Source of the DNA: Actinophytocola sp035634895
GTDB lineage: Bacteria > Actinomycetota > Actinomycetes > Mycobacteriales > Pseudonocardiaceae
Length of the DNA: 64,000 bases
Direction: 5' to 3'
Assembly: GCF_035634895.1 (NCBI RefSeq)
Contig: NZ_DASQCC010000124.1
Location: 1-64,000 of the forward strand
Below are positions 43,537-51,826 of this stretch, piece after piece. The notes beneath the pieces are model-generated. The model was given only the letters and a program-made list of their open reading frames with translations, had not been told where the DNA came from and searched no databases. The position numbers were made by a program, and so were the translations under genes. Each line of letters starts with the position of its first letter. The stretch's first letter is position 1.

Positions 43537-44480
43537 TGACACAACCGAACACGGATCCGGTGCACTCCGACGTCGAGCCGGCGGCCACGGCCGAGGTCGC
43601 CGCCGTGCCCGGCGCGGCGACCGTGCACGCCGCGCCGGTGCGGCGGGAGGCGCTGTACTTCGCGCTGCGCAACAGAAAGCTCGTCGCCGGGCTCGGCGTC
43701 GTGCTCGTCTTCCTTTCGCTGGCGCTGATCGGGCCGCTGTTCACCGGCGACGACCCGATGGCCTACGTCGGACCGCCGTCCGCTGCGCCGTCGGCACAGT
43801 ACTGGTTCGGCACCACGACGTTCGGGCAGGACGTGTTCGCGCAGTTCGTGCACGGCCTGCGGTCCACGTTCTTCGTCGGCGTGGTCGCGGCGTTGATCGC
43901 CGGCGTGCTCGGCATGGTCATCGGGTTCACCTCCGGCTACCGCGGCGGGCTCGTCGACGAGATCCTCAACATGATCACGAACATCGTGCTCGTGCTGCCG
44001 GTGCTCGCGGTGCTGATGATCATCGCGGCGTACCTGCAGGTGCGCGACGTCCAGATCCAGGCGGTCATCATCGGCCTGTTCTCCTGGCCGTGGGTGGCCC
44101 GCGCGGTGCGGTCCCAGACACTCACCCTGCGGGCCAGGGAGTTCGTCGACCTCGCGAAGCTGTCCGGGATGCCGGTGCGGCGGATCGTCTTCCGCGAGAT
44201 CGCGCCGAACATGGCGTCCTACCTGTTCATGGTGTTCATCCTGCTGTTCGGCGGCGCGGTGCTGTTCGCGGCGACGCTGGACTTCATCGGCCTCGGGCCG
44301 ACCGACGGCATCTCGCTCGGCCTGATGCTCAACCACGCGAAGCAGTGGAGCGCGATGAACCTCGGCATGTGGTGGTGGTTCATCCCGCCGGGCGCGGGCA
44401 TCACGATGATCGTCGGCGCGATGTACATCATGAACGTCGGCCTCGACGAGGTCTTCAACCCCAAGCTCCGGGAGACGTGA
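43536..44480 (+). CDS. DppC/OppC-type ABC transporter permease
   Basis: 314 residues. A ~45-residue cytoplasmic N terminus rich in Ala, Pro and Glu precedes the first helix. Typical segments: YWFGTTTFGQDVFAQFVHGLRSTFFVGVVAA, SWPWVARAVRSQTLTLRAREFVDLAKLSGM (EAA loop), and GLGPTDGISLGLML. ATG overlaps the DppB-type stop. The following 148 bp before the ATPase have no gene. Confidence 0.92.
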   Translation: MTQPNTDPVHSDVEPAATAEVAAVPGAATVHAAPVRREALYFALRNRKLVAGLGVVLVFLSLALIGPLFTGDDPMAYVGPPSAAPSAQYWFGTTTFGQDVFAQFVHGLRSTFFVGVVAALIAGVLGMVIGFTSGYRGGLVDEILNMITNIVLVLPVLAVLMIIAAYLQVRDVQIQAVIIGLFSWPWVARAVRSQTLTLRAREFVDLAKLSGMPVRRIVFREIAPNMASYLFMVFILLFGGAVLFAATLDFIGLGPTDGISLGLMLNHAKQWSAMNLGMWWWFIPPGAGITMIVGAMYIMNVGLDEVFNPKLRET

Positions 44481-44628
44481 TGGGCGCAGCTCGCGAACCG
44501 GACCAGGTATGCTCCGGCCAGCACCCCACCTGCGGCTGGATGCACGAGTGGGACTTTCGTACGGGTCCCGGGAGCAGGATGGGCCGTTCGTTCGTTGCCA
44601 TATGGACAGCGTCGGGCGGGGCGGCGTC

Positions 44629-45579
44629 ATGAGCCTTCGCGTCGAGGACCTCGAGGTCTACTACCGCACGCTGCGCGGCGAGGTCCGGGCGCTCGACGGC
44701 GTCACCTTCAGCGTGGCGGACGGCGAGATCATGGGGCTGGTCGGCGAGTCCGGCTCCGGCAAGACCACGCTTGGCAAGAGCCTGACCCGGATGGACAGCC
44801 GGATGCGGCACGTCGGCGGCACGGTCACGTTGGACGGACACGAGCTCCCGATCGGCGACACCGAGGCCATGAACCCCTTCCGGTTCACCGACGTCTCGAT
44901 CGTGCCGCAGTACGCGATGAGCGCGATGAACCCCACCCGCAGGATCGGCAGGATGGTTCGCGAGCTGGTCGAGTCCCGGAAGATCAGGTTCTCGTCCGTG
45001 CGCGACGAGCTGAACCGCCGGCTCGACCTCGTCGGCCTGGACCGCGGGGTGCTCGACCGCTTCCCGATCGAGCTGTCCGGCGGGATGAAGCAGCGCATGG
45101 TGATGGTGATCTCCACGCTGCTCAACCCGGCGCTGCTGATCGCCGACGAGGTGACCTCGGCGCTGGACGTGTCCACGCAGCGCGCGGTCGCGCTGGCCCT
45201 GGCGTCCTTTCGCGACCACGGCCTGGTCCGCAGCATGATCGTGATCACGCACGACGTGTCGCTCGTGTACCAGATCGCCGACACGATCACGGTCATGTAC
45301 GCGGGCCGGCTGGCCGAGACCGCGCCCACCGACGTCCTGACCTCCGCGCCGCGGCACCCGTACACGCAGCTGCTGATCTCGTCGCTGCCGGAGGTGGGCG
45401 TCCGCTACGGCGGCAAGCGGCTGACGGGAATCGCCGGCAGCCCGCCGGCGCTGCTGGACCCGCCACCGGGGTGCCGGTTCCGCGACCGCTGCCCGCTCGC
45501 GTTCGACAGGTGCGCCGAGCAGCCGCCGTTCGTGAAGATCGCGGACGACCACGAGGTCGCCTGCTGGAAGGTCACGTAG
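44629..45579 (+). CDS. DppD/OppD-type ABC transporter ATP-binding protein
   Basis: 316 residues. Walker A GESGSGKTTLGKSL, signature LSGGMKQRMVMVISTL, Walker B LLIADEVTSALDVS (Val replaces the usual Pro), and the C-terminal oligopeptide motif PPGCRFRDRCPLAFDRCAEQPP whose cysteines bind an iron-sulfur cluster in relatives. ATG 44629 is preferred; ATG 44602 is an in-frame alternative. Immediately followed by the OppF-type gene. Confidence 0.9.
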   Translation: MSLRVEDLEVYYRTLRGEVRALDGVTFSVADGEIMGLVGESGSGKTTLGKSLTRMDSRMRHVGGTVTLDGHELPIGDTEAMNPFRFTDVSIVPQYAMSAMNPTRRIGRMVRELVESRKIRFSSVRDELNRRLDLVGLDRGVLDRFPIELSGGMKQRMVMVISTLLNPALLIADEVTSALDVSTQRAVALALASFRDHGLVRSMIVITHDVSLVYQIADTITVMYAGRLAETAPTDVLTSAPRHPYTQLLISSLPEVGVRYGGKRLTGIAGSPPALLDPPPGCRFRDRCPLAFDRCAEQPPFVKIADDHEVACWKVT

Positions 45580-46488
45580 ATGCTGCGACTGGAGCGGGTT
45601 TCCAAGACCTATCGGGTCGGCGCGTTCGGCCGGGGCACGCTGCGCGCGGTGCGGGACGTGAGCTTCGAGCTGCGGCCCGGGGAGGTCACGTCGCTGATCG
45701 GGGAGAGCGGCAGCGGCAAGTCGACGATCGGCCGGATGATCCTGCGCCTGCTGCGCCCGACGAGCGGCGCGATCACGTTCGAGGGCACCGACATCACCGG
45801 GCTGCGCGGATCCGGGCTGAAGGAGTACTACCGGCACGCCCAGGGCGTGTTCCAGGACCCGTTCAGCACCTACAACCCGATCTTCCGCGCGGACCGGGTG
45901 TTCGCCATGATCCGCCAGTCGTACTTCCGGTCGGTGCGGGACGACGAGTGGGGCGACCGCGTGGTCGAGGCCGTGCGCTCGGTCAACCTCAACCCGGACC
46001 TGGTGCTGGGCAAGTACCCGCACAACCTGTCCGGCGGACAGCTGCAGCGGCTGCTGGTGGCCCGCGCGTTGCTGCTGGACATCAGGTTGCTGGTGGCCGA
46101 CGAGATCATCAGCATGCTGGACGCGTCGACCCGGATCGACGTGCTGAACCTGCTGGCGGACCTGAAGGAGCGGGGCCTGGCGGTCCTGTTCATCACGCAC
46201 GACCTGTCGCTGGGCAACTACCTGTCCGACCAGACGGTGATCCTGCGCAGGGGCGCGGTGGTCGAGCGCGGCGCGACCGAGAAGGTGTTCGGCGACCCGC
46301 GCCACCCGTACACGCGTACGCTGCTGGCGTCGGTGCCGCGGCTGGGTGTGCGCTGGGAGGACCTGCCGGTGCCACGGATCGAGGGACACGAGTGCGACGC
46401 GCCGCCCGACGAGGTCGAGGACGACCACTTCGTGGCATGCTTCGACACCGCGAGTGTCCATCATGGGCGGAAGAGCGAGTCGGTGTGA
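45580..46488 (+). CDS. DppF/OppF-type ABC transporter ATP-binding protein
   Basis: 302 residues. Walker A GESGSGKSTIGRMIL, signature LSGGQLQRLLVARAL, Walker B LLVADEIISMLDAST (Ile-Ile replaces Pro-Thr). The C-terminal Cys-rich motif is shortened (HECDAPPDEVEDDHFVACF). Starts directly after the previous stop; GTGA overlap with the LacI gene shows co-transcription with its regulator. Confidence 0.9.
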   Translation: MLRLERVSKTYRVGAFGRGTLRAVRDVSFELRPGEVTSLIGESGSGKSTIGRMILRLLRPTSGAITFEGTDITGLRGSGLKEYYRHAQGVFQDPFSTYNPIFRADRVFAMIRQSYFRSVRDDEWGDRVVEAVRSVNLNPDLVLGKYPHNLSGGQLQRLLVARALLLDIRLLVADEIISMLDASTRIDVLNLLADLKERGLAVLFITHDLSLGNYLSDQTVILRRGAVVERGATEKVFGDPRHPYTRTLLASVPRLGVRWEDLPVPRIEGHECDAPPDEVEDDHFVACFDTASVHHGRKSESV

Positions 46489-47504
46489 CGAAAAGAGTGA
46501 CGATCGCCGACGTCGCCAGGCAGGCGGGGCTGTCGAAGGGCGCGGTGTCCTACGCGCTGAACGGGCAGCCCGGCGTGTCGGAGGCGACGCGGCAGCGGGT
46601 GTTGCGACTGGCGCTGGAGATGGGGTGGCACCCCAACAGCGCGGCCAAGGCGTTGTCGGGTGCGCGGGCGGGTGCGTTCGGCCTGGTGCTGGCGCGGCCG
46701 GCGAGCACGCTGGGTGCCGAGTCGTTCTTCATGAAGCTCATCTCGGGCATGGAGAGCGCGATGGAGTCCAGCCAGACCGCGTTGCTGCTGCAGGTGGTGC
46801 CTGACCACGCCGCCGAGATCGCGACGTACCGCCGCTGGTGGGCGGAGCGCCGGGTGGACGGCGTGTTCCTGGTCGACCTGTGCGTCGAGGACGCCAGGGT
46901 GGCTGTCCTGGAGGAGCTGCGCCTGCCGGTGATGGTGGTGGGCGGCCCGGGGCACCACGGCTCACTGGCTGCGCTGTGGATCGACGACGCGAGCGCCATG
47001 GTGATGGCCGTCGAGTACCTGGTGGCGTTGCGGCACCGGCGGATCGCGCGGATCGGCGGCGTCCCCGGCATGCTGCACGACGAGATGCGCACGGCCGCGT
47101 TCGACTCCGTGGTGCGCCGGCTGGAGCTGGAGTGGTCGACGACCATCCCCACCGACTACAGCCCGGAGGCCGGGGCCCAGGCCACCCGCCGCCTGCTGAG
47201 TGGCGCGAACCCGCCGAGCGCGATCATCTACGACAACGACGTCATGGGCGTCGCCGGGGTGTCGGTGGCCCACGAGATGGGCGTGAAGGTCCCCGGCGAC
47301 CTGTCGATCATGGCCTGGGACGACTCGGTCCTGTGCGAGATCACCCACCCGCCGCTGACGGCCGTGAGCAGGGACATCACCGCGTACGGCCGGCAGGTCG
47401 CCGAGCACCTGCTGGCACTGCTGAACGGCGAGGTCGTGACCGAGGTCCAGGACACCCCACCCCGCCTGGTCGTCCGCGGCAGCACCGCCCGCCCACTGAC
47501 CTGA
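46485..47504 (+). CDS. LacI family transcriptional regulator (GH5/Dpp operon)
   Basis: 339 residues. Helix-turn-helix VTIADVARQAGLSKGAVSYALNGQPGV at residues ~4-30, hinge WHPNSAAKALSGA, then sensor domain with IIYDNDVMGVAGVSVAHEMG and SIMAWDDSVLCEITHPPLTAV. GTG overlaps the OppF-type stop. Being the last cistron of the operon, it probably represses its own promoter at 38777-38890 and is released by an imported oligosaccharide or hydrolysis product (inference). Confidence 0.9.
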   Translation: MTKRVTIADVARQAGLSKGAVSYALNGQPGVSEATRQRVLRLALEMGWHPNSAAKALSGARAGAFGLVLARPASTLGAESFFMKLISGMESAMESSQTALLLQVVPDHAAEIATYRRWWAERRVDGVFLVDLCVEDARVAVLEELRLPVMVVGGPGHHGSLAALWIDDASAMVMAVEYLVALRHRRIARIGGVPGMLHDEMRTAAFDSVVRRLELEWSTTIPTDYSPEAGAQATRRLLSGANPPSAIIYDNDVMGVAGVSVAHEMGVKVPGDLSIMAWDDSVLCEITHPPLTAVSRDITAYGRQVAEHLLALLNGEVVTEVQDTPPRLVVRGSTARPLT

Positions 47505-47507
47505 CCA

Positions 47508-47682
47508 CCCGCGAGTCCCGCGTTCAGACACCGTGAGGCCCGCGTTCAGACACACCGAACTGCGGTTTCGTGCACACGGCCCAGTCCACGACCTGCACGA
47601 AACCGCAACTCGGTATGCGCGAACGCGGGACTCGGTATGCGCGAACGCGGGACTCGGTATGTCTGAACGCGGGACTCGCGGG
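47508..47682. repeat. Nested inverted repeat with 22-bp tandem repeats
   Basis: Outer perfect 23-bp arms 47508-47530 and 47660-47682; inner perfect 14-bp arms TGCGGTTTCGTGCA (47561-47574) and TGCACGAAACCGCA (47594-47607). On the right are three 22-bp tandem units (47608-47629, 47630-47651, 47652-47673) starting ACTCGGTATG and ending GAACGCGGG; two inverted copies lie on the left (CCCGCGTTCAGACA at 47517 and 47539). Sits between convergent genes. Not a gene. Confidence 0.9.
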
Positions 47683-47690
47683 GCGGTTTG

Positions 47691-47724
47691 CCCGGTCCCG
47701 CCAGCGGCGGCTGGCGGGACCGGG
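47691..47724. terminator. 15-bp perfect stem hairpin between convergent genes
   Basis: CCCGGTCCCGCCAGC (47691-47705), loop GGCG, GCTGGCGGGACCGGG (47710-47724). No T-run, but very stable; plausible bidirectional terminator for the LacI gene and the GH9-CBM3 gene. Confidence 0.7.
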
Positions 47725-47867
47725 GCCGTGTGGTCGCACACCCCGATGTGCGCGATCACATGTCGGGGGCTCGGGTGGACGGCTGCTCGCGGCGCGAGGG
47801 TGGTCGGGGTGGTTGGGAGAGTGCGGGCGGGTCGCCGGTTGCCACGGGCCGGCGACCCGCCCGGATG
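47725..47867. other. Rest of the 47505-47867 spacer
   Basis: GC-rich, no convincing gene or regulatory signal. Frames through the repeat structure give low-complexity translations and are rejected. Confidence 0.6.
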
Positions 47868-49814
47868 TCAGCGTCCGGAGGGACTCCCGGACGCTGACCG
47901 AGGCGGCGCGCTGCCCCACAGGACTGCGCCGGCCGCGTTGGTCAGGACGATGCGGCTGGTGGTCGCCGGCTGGGCGCCGCTGCCCGAGGGCAGGCCGCTG
48001 TACGACCAGTCGTTGGTGGGGTCCCAGGTGCCGCTGCTCGTGACGCGGACCTGGATCTCCTTGCGGTACTGGCTCTGCCCGGCCGGCGCGATCGCGTCCG
48101 GGCAGGGCACCTCGACGTAGTAGACGTTGCCGCTCCACTGGATCGGCGCCGACGCCGCGCCGCACTGGTTGTAGTTCATGGTGACGGTCAGCTGGGCCGG
48201 CGTCGTCGTGCCGTCGAGCGTGAAGAAGTAGCGGACCCTGCGACCGGCCAGCGACCGCGCCGGCCACGCGGACTGGTTGGCCACGTACAGCTTCACCTCG
48301 GTGAATGTCGAACTCTGTTGCGTGGCGGCGCCTTGGACGTAGGTCTCGGGGCCGTCGGGGGTCTCGGCGGGCGGGAAGCTCGCGAGCGGTGTGCCGCCGT
48401 ACTCGTCGTACAGCTTCGCCAGCGCGCCGGTGTACGCCGCGTTGTAGTCCAGCGCGACCTCGTTGGCCACGTAGTTCTGCCGGTCGTCGGTGTACGCGTC
48501 GTTCGCGTCCGGGCCGCCGACGAGTGCCCCGTAGAGCACGTGGCGGCTCTGCGCGGGCTGGGTGATGTTGTCGGTCCAGCTTCCGTGTGCCGTGCGGTGG
48601 TGCGGGTTGCGGGGCGGGTTCTGCCCGAAGCCGACCAGATAGCTGGCGTTGCGGGGGTTCTGCCCAAGCGTGTAGTTGATCTGCCGGACGGCGAAGTCGT
48701 GGTACCGCGCCCGCAGCGTCGGGTCGGTGACGTTCTTGCTGTGCACCAGCGCGACGAACGCGGTGTTGGCCGCGTACCGCAGCGAGCCCCACGTGTCGAG
48801 GAAGGCCAGGCCGCCGGGGGAGTAGCGGACCTTCTGCCCGTTGACGCCGACCGTCCAGAAGTCCAGCCAGCGGTTCGCGTCGGTGAAGTACTTGTCCTTG
48901 CCCGTCAGCTGGGCCAGCAGCACGTAGTCGCCGTAGGACTTGTCGTCCCACGCGATCGTCCAGCGGTAGGACTTGGTGGTGGTCTGCTGCTCGTTGGCCA
49001 GCGCGTCGTACTCCGCCTCGGCCTTCGCGAGGTAGGTGGCGTCGCCGGTCGCGCGGTAGAGCCAGATCGCGCCCCACACCAGTTCGTCCTGGTAGCCGCT
49101 CCAGCTGCGGTAGAAGTTCTGGGCGTCGGTGATGCAGTCGCTGTACCTGCCGCGCCGCTGGTCGGCGAACGTGTAGAGCTGCTTCGCGTGTGTCAGCAGG
49201 GTGTTGCGGTACGCGGTGTCGTCGGAGAAGACCATGGACGCGGCGGCCATCGCGGCGGCGGACTCGCCGGCGAGGTCCGAGCCGGGGCAGCTCGCGTCGA
49301 TCTTGTAGGCCGGGCGGGCCATCGGCATGACCTCGGCGGGGCCCCACCACTGGTGGTCGGCGTTGCCGTTGCCCACCTGCCCGTAGAGCACCTGGGGCTG
49401 CGGGTGCGCCTTGATGAGCCAGTCCATGCCCCAGCGCAGGTTCGACCTGAGCGGCGCGAGCTGGCCGGCCCGCTGGTAGGCGGCCGGCGACTCGACGGCG
49501 CCCCAGGCGAGCATGGTCATGCTGGCGGCGAACGGGAGCCCGAACTTGACGTGGTCGCCCGCGTCGTAGAACCCGCCGGACAGGTCGAGCCCGACGTCAC
49601 GGCCGTCGTTCAGGCCCGAGTCACCACGCCAGCCGACCCGGTTGCCGGTGCCCAGCGCTCCCGAGCGCTGCGCGTCGTAGAACCAGACCGACTTCTGCAG
49701 CGCCTCGCCGTAGTTGAAGGCAGGCGCCGCGGCCGCCGGTGTGGCGCCCGAGGGTGCCACGAGCACGGCGCCGGCGATGGCCAGCACCGTGAGCATGCAG
49801 AGCCGGTTGCGCAC
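47868..49814 (-). CDS. Secreted endoglucanase GH9 with CBM3c-like domain
   Basis: 648 residues. Signal peptide ends near PAAAA-PAFNYGEAL (about residue 30). GH9 barrel with catalytic Asp pair in GGFYDAGDHVKFG (Asp84, Asp87), PHHRTAHGSW and acid Glu in YVANEVALDYNAAY. A CBM3 (c-type) domain occupies about residues 490-645 (SSTFTEVKLYVANQSAWPARS...YYVEVPC...WDPTNDWSYSGL). This is the processive Cel9A layout but lacks the further Fn3 and CBM2 modules of Thermobifida Cel9A. A perfect CelR box lies 40 bp upstream. Confidence 0.93.
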   Translation of the reverse strand: MRNRLCMLTVLAIAGAVLVAPSGATPAAAAPAFNYGEALQKSVWFYDAQRSGALGTGNRVGWRGDSGLNDGRDVGLDLSGGFYDAGDHVKFGLPFAASMTMLAWGAVESPAAYQRAGQLAPLRSNLRWGMDWLIKAHPQPQVLYGQVGNGNADHQWWGPAEVMPMARPAYKIDASCPGSDLAGESAAAMAAASMVFSDDTAYRNTLLTHAKQLYTFADQRRGRYSDCITDAQNFYRSWSGYQDELVWGAIWLYRATGDATYLAKAEAEYDALANEQQTTTKSYRWTIAWDDKSYGDYVLLAQLTGKDKYFTDANRWLDFWTVGVNGQKVRYSPGGLAFLDTWGSLRYAANTAFVALVHSKNVTDPTLRARYHDFAVRQINYTLGQNPRNASYLVGFGQNPPRNPHHRTAHGSWTDNITQPAQSRHVLYGALVGGPDANDAYTDDRQNYVANEVALDYNAAYTGALAKLYDEYGGTPLASFPPAETPDGPETYVQGAATQQSSTFTEVKLYVANQSAWPARSLAGRRVRYFFTLDGTTTPAQLTVTMNYNQCGAASAPIQWSGNVYYVEVPCPDAIAPAGQSQYRKEIQVRVTSSGTWDPTNDWSYSGLPSGSGAQPATTSRIVLTNAAGAVLWGSAPPRSASGSPSGR

Positions 49815-49853
49815 GGGGCCTCCTCGTTGAGGGCTACCTCTCGGTCCGCTGTC

Positions 49854-49867
49854 TGGGAGCGCTCCCA
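49854..49867. promoter_or_regulatory. CelR box TGGGAGCGCTCCCA (GH9-CBM3)
   Basis: Perfect 14-bp palindrome identical to the Thermobifida fusca CelR operator known from the literature. Lies between the GH9-CBM3 gene (minus) and the lipoprotein gene (plus). Confidence 0.9.
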
Positions 49868-49965
49868 GAAGTGTAGGGCGTGACGGTCACACTTGGGAAG
49901 GGGGACTGCGCCATCCGCACGAACCGTGTTGTGCCGGTTCGGAACGGGGAGTAGAGCAGAATGCC

Positions 49966-50505
49966 ATGAGGCGTGTCGCCCTAACATTCCTGGCCGCCCT
50001 GTGCGCGCTCACGGGCTGCTCGGGTGTCCAGCAGACGGCCACCCGGGGCGTGGCCGCGCTCGGCGACCGTCTGTCCACAATGGACGATATAGTCGACTGG
50101 ATGCGTGACACCGCAGGCGAATGCGAAGACGTGACACCGCAGGGCCGCGACGCGTTGCGCGGGTTCATCGGCCCGGACAACGCCGCGCGCTTCGCGCCGT
50201 ACGTGGCCGAATGGGCCACCTGCTCGGTGTCGAACGAATTCCCCAGAGTGGGCCTGGTGCTGTTCTCCGCCGACGGACAGCTAAAATTTCAGAAATCATG
50301 GCACGACGCGATGACCGCGGGCGTGGTGGCCGACGGGCCGTCCTTCGCCTTCGGCAACGGGTTCGCGGTCTCGGCCGGCGCGCTCGGGGTGAGCAGGCTC
50401 GGACTGTACTGGTTCCTCTGCGACTTCACCGACCCGAAGGTGCACCGGATCCCCGCCGACGAGGCAGGCTGCGTGTTCGCCAACTCCGAGCACGCGCACG
50501 GTTGA
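49966..50505 (+). CDS. Small lipoprotein of unknown function
   Basis: 179 residues. Signal peptide with lipobox LTGCS (residues ~15-19). The mature part contains an alpha-helical stretch (TMDDIVDWMRDTAGECEDV) and two spaced cysteines (CEDV, CSVSN, CDFTD, CVFAN) that may form disulfides. No family recognised. It sits between two CelR-controlled genes but reads the other way; a CelR box is 99 bp upstream, so weak co-control is possible. Confidence 0.75.
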   Translation: MRRVALTFLAALCALTGCSGVQQTATRGVAALGDRLSTMDDIVDWMRDTAGECEDVTPQGRDALRGFIGPDNAARFAPYVAEWATCSVSNEFPRVGLVLFSADGQLKFQKSWHDAMTAGVVADGPSFAFGNGFAVSAGALGVSRLGLYWFLCDFTDPKVHRIPADEAGCVFANSEHAHG

Positions 50506-50548
50506 GGGACGCCACTGGAGCCGCCGATCCAATGGGGTCCGCGGGGAC

Positions 50549-51595
50549 CTACGGGCTCGAACAGGTGAGTGCCGGCGCCGTGTCGCTCGACGCGTTCGCC
50601 GTCAGGCCGAACGACTGGCTGCCGCCCACCGGTACCGAGCCGTTCCAGTTGGCGTTGCTGACCGTCGCCTGCGTGCCCAGGCTGTCGGTGGTGAGCGTGC
50701 CGTTCCAGACGCTGTTGATGGTCGTGCCGCTGGGGATCGTCCAGCCGACACGCCAGCCGTTGAGCGCGGCCGTGCCCGGGTTGCGGACCGTCACCTGTGC
50801 CTGGTAGCCACCCTGCCAGTTGCCGGTGACCGACCAGGACGCCGTGCACGCGTTGTTCGGCGGCGCGTTCGGGTCCGGCGGGTTGTCGACCACGCCGACG
50901 CCGGTGACCTCGCCGCTGCCGCCGTCGAAGGTGACGTCCGAGCAGCCGTAGAAGGTCTCGTTGGAGTCCGAGCGCTTCCAGACCGAGTAGATGACGTGCC
51001 GGCCGGTCTTGCCGGACGGCAGGTTCGCGGTCCACAGGTACTTGCCGTCGGTCGTGCCGACCGAGCCGGTGACCGGCGGGTGGTCCACCGTCGCGAACGG
51101 CTGGGACTCGAGCTCGTCCCAGCGCAGCGGCTGGTCGGGATCCCAGCCGTCCTTCGTGACGTACAGGTAGAACCAGCCGGGGTGGGCGGCCCACGCGTTG
51201 TAGGAGAAGTTGAAGCTCGCGCCCGAGGTCAGGTGCGTGAGCGGCCAGTTCCCGACCCGGTCGTAGCCGGCGAAGTTCGGGTTGCCGCCGGAGCAGAGCT
51301 GGCCGTCGGCGATGAACCCCACGGTGCGGCCGGCGCCGTCCGAGCGGAGCACGGAGAACCAGTTGTACAGCGAGTTGTCCCCGCTCTGCGCGACGGCCCC
51401 GGAGCAGGCCGAGTTCTTCGGGACGATGTTGCCCTGCTGGCTCAGGCCGTCCCGCCAGCACAGGAAGGTCCGGCTGCCGGGCGTCATCAGCGCGCCGTGT
51501 GCCGACGCGGGCGGTGCGTTGAGCGTCGCCGCCACCAGGCCGGCCATCAGCATCGCGACGGCGGCCAACACCGTTGTTGCCCTTCTTCGTGTCAT
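50549..51595 (-). CDS. Lytic polysaccharide monooxygenase AA10 with CBM2
   Basis: 348 residues. Signal peptide cleaved before His33 (PPASA-HGALM), the copper-binding N-terminal His of the histidine brace; the second His is in YNAWAAHPGWFYLYVTKDGWDP. After a Pro-Asn linker (VVDNPPDPNAPPNN) a CBM2 covers the last ~105 residues (CTASWSVTGNWQGGYQAQVTV). Oxidatively cleaves crystalline cellulose or chitin; cellulose is favoured by the context. AAGAAGG precedes ATG 51595. Perfect CelR box 21 bp upstream. Confidence 0.93.
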   Translation of the reverse strand: MTRRRATTVLAAVAMLMAGLVAATLNAPPASAHGALMTPGSRTFLCWRDGLSQQGNIVPKNSACSGAVAQSGDNSLYNWFSVLRSDGAGRTVGFIADGQLCSGGNPNFAGYDRVGNWPLTHLTSGASFNFSYNAWAAHPGWFYLYVTKDGWDPDQPLRWDELESQPFATVDHPPVTGSVGTTDGKYLWTANLPSGKTGRHVIYSVWKRSDSNETFYGCSDVTFDGGSGEVTGVGVVDNPPDPNAPPNNACTASWSVTGNWQGGYQAQVTVRNPGTAALNGWRVGWTIPSGTTINSVWNGTLTTDSLGTQATVSNANWNGSVPVGGSQSFGLTANASSDTAPALTCSSP

Positions 51596-51615
51596 CGTGC
51601 CTTCTTTCTTGCGCC

Positions 51616-51629
51616 TGGGAGCGCTCCCA
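51616..51629. promoter_or_regulatory. CelR box TGGGAGCGCTCCCA (AA10-CBM2)
   Basis: Perfect palindrome, 21 bp before the AA10-CBM2 start codon on the minus strand. Confidence 0.9.
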
Positions 51630-51788
51630 GTAGTCTGAACGGTAGCCCGGCCGGTTGCCGGCAGGGAACAGTTCGCGTGGCCACGACAAACGATTTGCCC
51701 AACGCGCTGGGCCGTTCGGGCGATAATCGCGAATATACGGTGATCCTGGGTGATGGTCTTCCCAGTCGCGCGGGTGCCCGCTAGATTG

Positions 51789-51802
51789 TGGGAGCGCTCC
51801 CA
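51789..51802. promoter_or_regulatory. CelR box TGGGAGCGCTCCCA (CBM4-GH9)
   Basis: Perfect palindrome, 25 bp before the CBM4-GH9 start codon; 160 bp from the box of the divergent AA10-CBM2 gene. Confidence 0.9.
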
Positions 51803-51826
51803 ATCTCGGGCAAAGGAGATCACACC

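Noticed and set aside
44595..47504. 969-codon plus-strand open frame
   Set aside because: It is the LacI gene (46485-47504) plus shadow translation of the two ATPase genes in another frame.
47608..47678. Three 22-bp repeats as a CRISPR-like array
   Set aside because: Units are directly adjacent with no spacers, and there are no cas genes.
47533..48120. Plus-strand frame through the repeat structure (HTELRFRAHG...)
   Set aside because: Translation of the inverted and tandem repeats followed by antisense of GH9; no independent support.
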